This document shows positions 36,132 to 44,241 of a DNA stretch of 64,000 nucleotides, piece after piece. The number at the start of each line of letters is the position of its first letter. Within the stretch, counting starts at the first letter, position 1. Position numbers and translations under genes: made by a program. The stretch comes from CBDUQI01 sp965369325. GTDB lineage: Bacteria; Pseudomonadota; Gammaproteobacteria; Steroidobacterales; JBCBZW01. The notes under the pieces are model-generated. The model worked only from the letters and a program-made list of their open reading frames with translations, made no database searches and was not told where the DNA came from. The stretch lies in NCBI GenBank assembly GCA_965369325.1, contig CBDUQI010000007.1, positions 1 to 64,000 of the forward strand. Reading direction: 5' to 3'.

Positions 36132-36781
36132 GCTTGGATCGTGCACTCGTGCTCGATTTCGGCGGCGTCATTTCGAAAACACTGTTCGAAGATCATGCCA
36201 GGAACGAGGCCGCGCTGGGGCTGGAAGCTGGCACATTAACGTGGATGGGACCGTTCGATCCTTCGTCCGATCCGCTTTGGGTGAAAATGCAGAACGATGA
36301 AATCTCCGAGCGGGACTATTGGCGCTTGCGTACGCGGGAAGTGAGCGAACTCGCTGGTCGGCACTGGAGCGAAATGTCGGATTTCGTGCGTGCCGTTCGA
36401 GGTGACGAGTGCAACGCGATAATTCGCCCCGAAGCCACGCAGCTTGTGCATGAAGTGAAACAGGCCGGTACGAAACTGGCCATCCTGTCGAATGAACTCG
36501 ATCTGTTTTATGGCGAAGGTTTCACCGCACGCTGGGATTTTTTCGATGCGTTTGACGCGGTGGTTGATGGCACATACACGGGCGTGCTTAAACCCGACAT
36601 CCGCGCATATACAAACTGCGCCGAAACGTTGGGCGTTGCACCCGCCGACTGCGTTTTCATTGACGACCAATTGAGGAACGTCCGGGGTGGGATGCAGGCT
36701 GGGATGATGGCCGTACACCTAAACGTCACCCAGCCAGGCGATGCGTTTACGCGCGCAAAACAACTTTTATTCGAGGACTGA
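36128..36781 (+). CDS. HAD-superfamily hydrolase
   Basis: The 217-residue protein has HAD motif I modified as LVLDFGGVIS (first Asp present, the second catalytic Asp replaced by Gly as in the acyl- or epoxide-type group). It also has motif II (LAILSNELD), the Lys in VLKPDIRAY and motif III (CVFIDDQLRNVRGG). It may act on a phosphorylated or halogenated small molecule. The first ATG overlaps the iclR stop and the gene ends two bases before the aminotransferase. Its role in the pathway is unknown. Confidence 0.85.
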   Translation: MSLDRALVLDFGGVISKTLFEDHARNEAALGLEAGTLTWMGPFDPSSDPLWVKMQNDEISERDYWRLRTREVSELAGRHWSEMSDFVRAVRGDECNAIIRPEATQLVHEVKQAGTKLAILSNELDLFYGEGFTARWDFFDAFDAVVDGTYTGVLKPDIRAYTNCAETLGVAPADCVFIDDQLRNVRGGMQAGMMAVHLNVTQPGDAFTRAKQLLFED

Positions 36782-36783
36782 TT

Positions 36784-38148
36784 GTGCCAAGCACCGAGTT
36801 TCTGGAGCGACACAACGCTCAACATCACTGGCATCCGATGGCTCACCCGGCAGAGATGCTGGCGAAACCGCCCATTGTCATTTCGAGCGCGAAAGGCGTC
36901 TGCGTGACCGACATGCATGGCAACACCGTGCTCGACGCAGTCGGTGGCTTGTGGAACGTCAACCTCGGCTATTCCTGCCAGCCGATCAAGGACGCGATTT
37001 CGCGGCAGCTTCAAGAGCTGCCGTATTACTCATCGTTCCGGGGAACAACCACGGCGCCCACCGTTGAGCTTTCTGTAGCGTTGCGGGACTGGTTCGCGGA
37101 CGACGGGCTCGTGCGGGCATTTTTCACTTCCGGCGGCTCGGATTCGGTTGAAACGGCCCTGCGTCTGGCGCGGCAATATCATCGCATCACGGGGCAGCCG
37201 GACAGAACGAAGTTCCTAAGCCTGCGCAACGGCTACCACGGTACCCACTTCGGCGCCGCGTCCGTAAATGGCAACGCCAAGTTCAGACGCAATTACGAGC
37301 CCCTCCTGCCCGGATGCTTTCATATTCCAGCCCCTTGGACCTACCGGAACCCTTTCGAGGAATCCGATCCGGAGAAACTGGCTAACCTGTGCGCAAAGGC
37401 GCTGGAGGCCGAGATCGATTTTCAGGGCGACGATACGATCGCCGCCTTTATCATGGAGCCGGTGCTCGGGGCAGGCGGCGTGATCGTGCCACACCCATCC
37501 TTTATGCCGCAGGTGCGGAAAATTTGCGACCGACATGGCATTCTGCTTATCGCGGACGAGGTGATTACCGCTTTCGGGCGCACCGGCGCGTGGACAGGCT
37601 CGCGACTATGGGGCGTCAATCCCGATATCGCATGTATCGCAAAAGGCGTCTCGAACGGCTACTTTCCCGTGGGCGCGACGATGATCTCTCAGCCGGTTGC
37701 CGAGGCGTTTGAGAGCAATAAAACCAGCACTGGGTCGATCGGGCATGGTTACACCTACTCGGCGCATCCCGTGGGGGCTGCGGCGGCGCTCGCGACCATC
37801 AAACAACTGACCGAATCCGATGTCGCGGCCAACGCGAAGGCGCGCGGCGCTGAGTTAATCCAGGCCTGCCAGCAATTGCAATCAACGCATCAGTGCATAG
37901 GCGACGTTCGCGGCCAGGGCTTGATGATCGGCCTTGAACTTGTCGCCGATCGTAAGAACAAGACGCCAGCGGACAAGGCGGTGATGGACACGGTGTTTAA
38001 AGTGGCATACGAATCGGGGACGATGATTCGAATCTCCGGCAACACCATCATCCTGTCTCCACCTCTAATCATCACCGCGCAGGATGTGCAACGCATTGCA
38101 GCATCGCTTGCCGCGGGTTTCCAGGCAGCCGAGGCATTAGGCGCGTAA
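36784..38148 (+). CDS. Class III PLP-dependent omega-aminotransferase
   Basis: The 454-residue enzyme carries the features of polyamine or beta-alanine:pyruvate aminotransferases. These are FTSGGSDSVETALRLARQYH, SLRNGYHGTHFGA, the Asp in LLIADEVITAFGRTG, and the PLP lysine in CIAKGVSNGYFPVGA. It would move an amino group from a primary amine to pyruvate, giving an aldehyde for the dehydrogenase at 33730. The start codon is GTG two bases after the HAD gene. The exact amine is not predictable. Confidence 0.92.
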   Translation: MPSTEFLERHNAQHHWHPMAHPAEMLAKPPIVISSAKGVCVTDMHGNTVLDAVGGLWNVNLGYSCQPIKDAISRQLQELPYYSSFRGTTTAPTVELSVALRDWFADDGLVRAFFTSGGSDSVETALRLARQYHRITGQPDRTKFLSLRNGYHGTHFGAASVNGNAKFRRNYEPLLPGCFHIPAPWTYRNPFEESDPEKLANLCAKALEAEIDFQGDDTIAAFIMEPVLGAGGVIVPHPSFMPQVRKICDRHGILLIADEVITAFGRTGAWTGSRLWGVNPDIACIAKGVSNGYFPVGATMISQPVAEAFESNKTSTGSIGHGYTYSAHPVGAAAALATIKQLTESDVAANAKARGAELIQACQQLQSTHQCIGDVRGQGLMIGLELVADRKNKTPADKAVMDTVFKVAYESGTMIRISGNTIILSPPLIITAQDVQRIAASLAAGFQAAEALGA

Positions 38149-38217
38149 CTGCACCAGCGCGGGCACATACAATTCGAAGAAACCAGGTCGGGGGATTTGG
38201 TGCGAGGGGAACAGCAT

Positions 38218-39390
38218 ATGACAACGACTGAAGAGCAGGACCACCTGTCTACCGTGCTCGCCGCGATCCTGGCCGTGGCCGTCTCGGGGACCGCGATTAC
38301 GGTTCAGCCCGGCATGGTGCAGGGCATGGTCTCATTACTTGATTTCAGCCCCGCCGATGCGGGGGCGGTGTCATCGTTCGAACTACTCGGCTTCGTCGGC
38401 GGCGCCATCGCGTTCGCCATCATTGGGAACCGAATTGACTGGTTCCGCGCAACGTTAGCAGGCGGCATCCTGATGGTCCTGATGAACATGCTTAGCATGT
38501 ATCTGGATACCTACGCGCCGTTTGCGGCGGCGCGACTGGGCGCCGGCGTGGGTGCAGGTCTGGTGACCGGAATTGCGTGGGCCATACTGGCACAGTCCAC
38601 CAATCCCGCCCGCAACTTTGCTTGGGCAACGATGGGCATCATTGCCTTCAGCGCGCTCATGTTCTGGCAGCTACCGAATATTTTCGCCGGCGGTACCTAC
38701 GATCACTTTCTCATGGTATTTTCCATCTGCGTGCTGGTCTCGCTCGGTGTGGCCTTCATCGCTGTCGAGTACAAGCGCGGCATCAGTGGCGCAACGGAAC
38801 AGATTGGCCACGCGAGTGTTCCGGTCATGAGCGTTGTCGGGCTGATCAGCGTCACCTCGATCCTGATCTTCCATCTGGGCTATATGGCCGCGTATACCTA
38901 CATGTCGTTGATCGGTGAGGCGAATGGCTTATCTGCCGAGAAGCAGATTGCCAGCGCGTTGGGCCTGTCGCAGTTGGCAGGCGTGGCGGGCGCATTCGCT
39001 GTCGCCTGGTTGGGCGAGAAAATCGGTTACCTGCGCTCGACTGCAATCGTCGTCATCCTTGGCGCCGTGGGCATCCTGGCGCTCACGGGCAGTCTGGACT
39101 ATCCAAAATTCCTAACGCTTAACCTGGTGTTCCAGTTTTGCTGGAACAGTGGGATGCCCCTCATCCTGGGCATCGTGGCACTGGGCGATCGAACTGGGGG
39201 ATTGATCAAAGTGGCAGTGCCCCTGCAGTTTGTGGGTATGTCGGCCGGCGCTGCGCTTGCCAGTCGCATCGTCGACAGCGGTGCGTCGTTCAATACAGTC
39301 CTTATGGTGGCAGCGGTGATCTCTGTGTTGTCTTTGCTCGCCATCGGGCCACTCGGTATGCGCATTCACAAGGATGCAGCGGCAGCCTAA
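38218..39390 (+). CDS. MFS-family transporter
   Basis: The 390-residue protein has about twelve hydrophobic segments in two halves, with a polar loop near residues 185-200. It is likely an importer for the substrate of the surrounding amine-catabolic genes. The ATG at 38218 has GAGGGGA seven bases upstream; an in-frame GTG at 38197 is less likely. It ends two bases before the DMGDH-like gene's TTG start. Confidence 0.85.
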   Translation: MTTTEEQDHLSTVLAAILAVAVSGTAITVQPGMVQGMVSLLDFSPADAGAVSSFELLGFVGGAIAFAIIGNRIDWFRATLAGGILMVLMNMLSMYLDTYAPFAAARLGAGVGAGLVTGIAWAILAQSTNPARNFAWATMGIIAFSALMFWQLPNIFAGGTYDHFLMVFSICVLVSLGVAFIAVEYKRGISGATEQIGHASVPVMSVVGLISVTSILIFHLGYMAAYTYMSLIGEANGLSAEKQIASALGLSQLAGVAGAFAVAWLGEKIGYLRSTAIVVILGAVGILALTGSLDYPKFLTLNLVFQFCWNSGMPLILGIVALGDRTGGLIKVAVPLQFVGMSAGAALASRIVDSGASFNTVLMVAAVISVLSLLAIGPLGMRIHKDAAAA

Positions 39391-39392
39391 CG

Positions 39393-41864
39393 TTGAGCGT
39401 AAACACAGCACTACCCGCGAAGGCTCGCGTCGTAATCATCGGCGGCGGCATTATCGGGCTGTCAACGCTGTACCACTTGGCCAAGAAAGGCGTGAGCGAT
39501 GTCGTGTTGCTGGAACGCAAGGCCATCGCCTCGGGTACCACCTGGCATGCCGCTGGCATTGTCGGCCAACTGCGCGATTCGAAGGCACAAACGGAGCAAT
39601 GCAAGTACACGACGCGATTGTTTCGCGAGCTGGAGCAGGAGACCGGACAGGCGACCGGGTACAAGCAAAATGGCACTTTGCACTATGCGCTTTCCGACGT
39701 GCGCATGGAGCAGCTAAAACGCAATCACACCCATGCGCAAAGAATGGGCATCAAGAGTCAGCTACTGTCGGTCGAGGCGCTTAGCGAGCGCTGGCCACTG
39801 CTCGACACCGCAGGTGTACTGGGCGGATTCGTGGTCCCCTCAAACGGGCAAGTCAACGCGTTGGATGTCGCCCAGGCGCTAAGAATCGGCGCCCGCCAGA
39901 TGGGTGCACAGGTATTCGAGCAGACCCTGGTCTGCGGGCTCGCGACAAAGGACGGCAGGGTCACTGCGGTCGAAACCGATAACGGCGCCATCGCCACCGA
40001 CAAGGTGTTGCTGGCCAGCGGAATGTGGACGCAGGAATTCGCCAAACGCCACGGCGTAACGGTACCGTTGCATGCGGCGGAACACACTTATGTGGTCACC
40101 GAGCCGATTGCCGGGCTGCCTAGGGACTTGCCGGTCCTGGTAGGTTCTGAAGATCGAATCTACTTTAAGGAAGATGCAGGAAAGCTGCTTATCGGCGCAT
40201 TCGAAGCACGCGGCAAGGCCTGGGGGCAAGCGGGCATTCCGGACGGATTTGAGTTTGACGAGCTGCCCTACGACATCGAGCACAACGAAAATATTCTCAA
40301 TACTATGCTCGCGCGCCTCCCGGTGCTGAACGAATTCGGTGTGCGTACATTCTTCTGTGGCCCGGAGAGCTTCACAGCGGACGGTCGCCCCATCATGGGC
40401 CCCGCGCCCGAACTCGACGGCCTCTGGATCGCCGCCGGCATGAACTCAAATGGCATCCTGCTATCCGGCGGCGTCGGCTTGACGATGGCGCACTGGATCG
40501 TTGACGGCGAGCCCGGCAGCAGCATGGCACCCGTGCTGACATCGCGCTCGCACTTCTTCCAATCCAACCGGCGCTACCTGGCTGAGAGAGTGACCGAGTC
40601 GATTGGTTTTCATTACGGGCTGGCCTGGCCGGGGCGTCAGATACAGACCGCACGCGGAGTACGGCGGGTGCCGCTGCATGCGCAGCTTCAGAGGGCCGGC
40701 GCCAAGTTTGCGGAGAGAAGCGGTTGGGAAATTCCGATGTACTTCGATAAGGCCAGTGACGCATGGCCCACGAAGCCATCAATAGGTCGCCAGGCATGGG
40801 CGCGCGAAGTTGAGGCTGAGTGCTTGGCTGCGCGGGATGGCGCCGTCATTGCAGATCAGTCGATGTACGCGAAGATCGTGGTGCAAGGGCCGGATGCGGT
40901 CCGGGCGCTCGATCGGGTCTGCGGTGCGAACCTGTCCGTGCCCGTCGGGCGATCCGTCTATACGCAGTTCCTCAACCGGCGCGGTGGAATCGAGGCCGAT
41001 GTTACTATCACCCGGCTCGCGCCGACGAAGTACATCGTCCTCACGGGGCATCCGAGCCAAACGCGGGATCAGGCCTGGATCAGGCAACACGCCGATAGCG
41101 CCTGGCGGTTCGAGATATTCGATGCGACCTCCGCATTCGCGCTACTCACCCTGCACGGACCCGCCTCGCGCGCTATCCTTCAAACGCTTTCTGACGATGA
41201 TTTGTCCGCCGATGCATTTGCCTTCGGCGCGGCGCGTGAGATTGACGTGGGCTACGCACGCAGTTGGGCTATCCGCCGCTCATTTATCGGCGAGTTGGGC
41301 TATGAGTTGCTCATGCCAACGGAGTTCTGCGCGCAGGTCTACGAGCAGATACAGGAGGTGGGCGCGGATCGGGGACTCAGGCACTGCGGACTCTTCGCCA
41401 TTAACCACTGTCGAATGGAAAAGGCCTTCCGCCATTTCGGCCACGATATCGGCGAAGACGACACGCCGTTCGAGACCGGACTGGGCTTCGCCGTAGATCT
41501 GGACAAGCCGGAACAGTTCCTAGGCAAGGCGGCGCTGAAGGCACAGACGGCAAGCGGACGGGCGACAAAGCACCGCACGCTAAGCATCGCGTTAACGGAT
41601 GCCGATCCCGTCCGTGGACCGTTCCTGATTCACAACGAAGTGATCAAGAAAGACGGCGCCATCGTCGGACATGTCACCTCCGGTGCTTGGGGGTATCGGA
41701 CAGGAAAATCACTCGGCCTCGCGTCCGTGCACAACGAATCAGGCGTCAGCAAGGCATGGATCGACGAAGGCGGTTTTGCCGTCGTGGTGGCAGGCCAATC
41801 GTACGCCATCGACGTACAACTGGGCCCGTTCTACGATCCCACAGGCGAACGAATGCGCGGCTAG
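39393..41864 (+). CDS. FAD-dependent dimethylglycine/sarcosine dehydrogenase-like enzyme
   Basis: The 823-residue protein joins an N-terminal FAD oxidoreductase domain (VVIIGGGIIGLSTLYHLA; about 8-380) to a C-terminal GcvT-type folate-binding domain (about 430-815). SGTTWHAAGIVGQL holds the His that covalently binds FAD in dimethylglycine and sarcosine dehydrogenases. It would oxidatively demethylate an N-methylated amino acid and pass the C1 unit to tetrahydrofolate. The start is inferred as TTG at 39393, just upstream of the dinucleotide-binding fold; the frame is open from 39138 but that part overlaps the MFS gene. Substrate could be a methylated amine entering through the MFS protein. Confidence 0.92.
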   Translation: MSVNTALPAKARVVIIGGGIIGLSTLYHLAKKGVSDVVLLERKAIASGTTWHAAGIVGQLRDSKAQTEQCKYTTRLFRELEQETGQATGYKQNGTLHYALSDVRMEQLKRNHTHAQRMGIKSQLLSVEALSERWPLLDTAGVLGGFVVPSNGQVNALDVAQALRIGARQMGAQVFEQTLVCGLATKDGRVTAVETDNGAIATDKVLLASGMWTQEFAKRHGVTVPLHAAEHTYVVTEPIAGLPRDLPVLVGSEDRIYFKEDAGKLLIGAFEARGKAWGQAGIPDGFEFDELPYDIEHNENILNTMLARLPVLNEFGVRTFFCGPESFTADGRPIMGPAPELDGLWIAAGMNSNGILLSGGVGLTMAHWIVDGEPGSSMAPVLTSRSHFFQSNRRYLAERVTESIGFHYGLAWPGRQIQTARGVRRVPLHAQLQRAGAKFAERSGWEIPMYFDKASDAWPTKPSIGRQAWAREVEAECLAARDGAVIADQSMYAKIVVQGPDAVRALDRVCGANLSVPVGRSVYTQFLNRRGGIEADVTITRLAPTKYIVLTGHPSQTRDQAWIRQHADSAWRFEIFDATSAFALLTLHGPASRAILQTLSDDDLSADAFAFGAAREIDVGYARSWAIRRSFIGELGYELLMPTEFCAQVYEQIQEVGADRGLRHCGLFAINHCRMEKAFRHFGHDIGEDDTPFETGLGFAVDLDKPEQFLGKAALKAQTASGRATKHRTLSIALTDADPVRGPFLIHNEVIKKDGAIVGHVTSGAWGYRTGKSLGLASVHNESGVSKAWIDEGGFAVVVAGQSYAIDVQLGPFYDPTGERMRG

Positions 41865-41925
41865 ACACGCTGGCAGGCTGATTAAACAGCCACGCGATTG
41901 CCGCGGCACACGGCCTTTGGTGGAT

Positions 41926-43575
41926 CTAGCGCCGGGTTTCTCGCGTATCTTCTGCGTTTGGTACTGCCACGCCGCGGATCACCAGCTTGGCGAAGGCCTC
42001 CGGCCCATTGAGTATGTTCGCCACGCCGCCTATGATCAACGGGCGCATTGATCCGCTGGCCTCAGTTGCTAGCACGTCTAGCCCGAAGAACCCGGGCGGA
42101 CCGGTAAATGCGAGATGGAACGGTTCCACGGCGGTGGCTGATGGGCCTAAAATGAACTCCCCTTCCGGCGTTACCACGATACCGCTACCGTCTCCAATGT
42201 CTACCACCGCCAAACCCTCGAACGGGAACCAGTCATATCCACCCGCTAAGTTGTTGGCGAACGCTGCCAAGCCACCGCCGCTGTTCACGAAGTCTATGAT
42301 GTCAGCGCCCCGAAGGTTGATCTCTGCGAGATCAGCGGGGCTGAGTCCGCCGCCGACATCCGCTGTAGCGGTCGGCATGTAGATGGCATCGTAAGGCGTT
42401 GTACCCGGAGTCAAATCGACATTAGCAATGCTGGCCCCCGAGAACTGGGTTAGGGTGAACCCCAGCGGCGACATGATGCTGGCGGCTTCATTGCCCAGGC
42501 TAGAACTCCCTCCCAGCATGACAATCTGGGAAGGCGTCGCGTGCAAGACGGAGTTCAAGACCACGAAATTCAAGATGTCCCGGATCATCTCGTCTCCGGC
42601 GGTCCCGTGATCTTCAGGATCCATTCCAGAGAGGATGATCGGACCAAGTGCCCCGCCCCCTTCGCTCAATCGAATAATGCCGACGTCTGTAATACCGCTA
42701 GGTATCGGCGGCACCTCAACACTGCTTCCGACTAACTGTTGTTGGTCTACGACGATGCTCGCGCGCACGATCAACGAGTCGGTAATGGTGCTAGCGACGT
42801 CCGGCAGGGTGAACGATCCGTCGACATTGCTTGTGGTTTCGTTGGGCAGGCCAAACACAGAAATCGCTGCGCCTTCGGCCGGTGTGCCATCCTCAAATTC
42901 CACGAAACCCTCGATCTGCGTCAGCGGATCGTCCGGCACGACCGTCAACTGTGCGACTGACGTCGCTCCCTCGTTAACAGCTGTCACGAAGGCAGTACCC
43001 CGGCCCTGGGCTGTCGCCAGGCCGTTCGCGCTTACATCGATCACCTGCGGATTGCTGGTGCGATATACGGACCATGCGCTCGCCGCAGTCACATCTTGAT
43101 TGCTGCCGTCGGCGAGAATTGCCTCTACCGTCAGCTGCGTCGTCTCGCCAACAGCTGTCAGCACCGAGAGCTCGCCGGGCGCGACATCGATATCGATCGA
43201 GACGGGAAACGGTGGGGGTGTCTGAGTCAGGGTGAGGCGGTCGATGATGAACGTCTCACCTTGTGTGATCTGAAAAGGGTCGCTGAAGGCCCATTCAGTG
43301 ATGCCATCGACCGTGCGTGTGGCGACTACGCGAATAAAATCGTCACCCAAAAAGTCGGGCGGAGTGCCCGGGCCACCTGCTCCGAAGTCGTCTGGTGACG
43401 CGACGTTCGCGAGCGTAAACCCACCTCCTGGTTCGACTTGGACGGTCTGACCGTTCACGGTAACCATCCAGGTTTCGTCCAATTGTTGCGCATGCGCAGA
43501 ACACCCGGCAAGGCAAGCCAGCACGGCGATCGAGTTGAAGAACCTCCTGGCCCTACTGCGGGGGTTACGCCACAT
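41926..43575 (-). CDS. Surface lipoprotein with Big2 and carboxypeptidase-regulatory-like domains
   Basis: The 549-residue precursor has a lipoprotein signal (ACLAGCSAHA). It has a Big2-type Ig-like domain (about 130-215: LSVLTAVGETTQLTVEAIL, then GLATAQGRGTAFVTA) and a regulatory-like beta domain (IEGFVEFEDGTPAEGAAISV, about 225-300). An alpha/beta region with a ThuA/gatase-like look follows (about 310-530). The ATG at 43575 has AGGAGG eight bases upstream. It is the last of four genes encoding secreted proteins on this strand. Function unknown. Confidence 0.75.
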   Translation of the reverse strand: MWRNPRSRARRFFNSIAVLACLAGCSAHAQQLDETWMVTVNGQTVQVEPGGGFTLANVASPDDFGAGGPGTPPDFLGDDFIRVVATRTVDGITEWAFSDPFQITQGETFIIDRLTLTQTPPPFPVSIDIDVAPGELSVLTAVGETTQLTVEAILADGSNQDVTAASAWSVYRTSNPQVIDVSANGLATAQGRGTAFVTAVNEGATSVAQLTVVPDDPLTQIEGFVEFEDGTPAEGAAISVFGLPNETTSNVDGSFTLPDVASTITDSLIVRASIVVDQQQLVGSSVEVPPIPSGITDVGIIRLSEGGGALGPIILSGMDPEDHGTAGDEMIRDILNFVVLNSVLHATPSQIVMLGGSSSLGNEAASIMSPLGFTLTQFSGASIANVDLTPGTTPYDAIYMPTATADVGGGLSPADLAEINLRGADIIDFVNSGGGLAAFANNLAGGYDWFPFEGLAVVDIGDGSGIVVTPEGEFILGPSATAVEPFHLAFTGPPGFFGLDVLATEASGSMRPLIIGGVANILNGPEAFAKLVIRGVAVPNAEDTRETRR

Positions 43576-43612
43576 CGGTATTGCCTCCTGCGCTGCTTGC
43601 GCGGCCTGCTGA

Positions 43613-44218
43613 TTAGTGCTGTTTCGGTCCTGCATACCGGTCACCCAACGCGATGGCTATTTTCAGAACATTGGATTTGAGTAAATCCACCGAGTACTTT
43701 CCGTCCAAGTAGGAGACCATCGGCAATGTCACCTGGATCTCGTAGTTGCCATCAGGTAGCGGCTCGGCTGAGGTATCGAATGGCGGACACCCCATCGTTA
43801 GTTGCCAGTTGTTTTCGCCTCTCGCCAGCACATCGAACGTACGATTGGAGGTGGACGGCAATCCGTCAGCCCGGTTGATTTTCGCTCTCGCCATCGGGGT
43901 GCTGAAGACAACCTCTCCGGTCGCGTTCCAAACCTGCAGCAGCAGCGGCGGGTCGGCATCATAGGTGGTGACCTCTACGTCCGTTGCGCTAGGGTTGATC
44001 AACGAAGCCCGCAGCCGCAGCGTTCGACCTTCTGCTTCCGAGGTTTCCTCGGCGTCCAGGTTCAGTTTCAATTCGCTCGCTCCTGCGGCACCGGGTCGCG
44101 TCAAGGGATCTGCCGCCACCGTGTGTGCGCCTAGAATGATGCCAATGCATAGCACCGACTCTGCTAACAACTTGATTGCGGCGCGCCCGCTTGGTGCTTT
44201 GATTCGCATCGGGATCAT
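43613..44218 (-). CDS. Exported protein with intracellular-proteinase-inhibitor-like beta domain
   Basis: The 201-residue protein has a signal peptide (SVLCIGIILGAHTVAADP). A single beta-sandwich-like domain follows, with LRLRASLINPSATDVEVTTY and LPDGNYEIQVTLPMVSYLDG, the pattern of BsuPI/Ig-like domains. I do not recognise a specific function. The ATG at 44218 is supported by AAGG eight bases upstream. It lies between the frameshifted Ig-like gene and the lipoprotein gene. Confidence 0.6.
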   Translation of the reverse strand: MIPMRIKAPSGRAAIKLLAESVLCIGIILGAHTVAADPLTRPGAAGASELKLNLDAEETSEAEGRTLRLRASLINPSATDVEVTTYDADPPLLLQVWNATGEVVFSTPMARAKINRADGLPSTSNRTFDVLARGENNWQLTMGCPPFDTSAEPLPDGNYEIQVTLPMVSYLDGKYSVDLLKSNVLKIAIALGDRYAGPKQH

Positions 44219-44241
44219 TCTCAGTACCTTACCAATATTTG

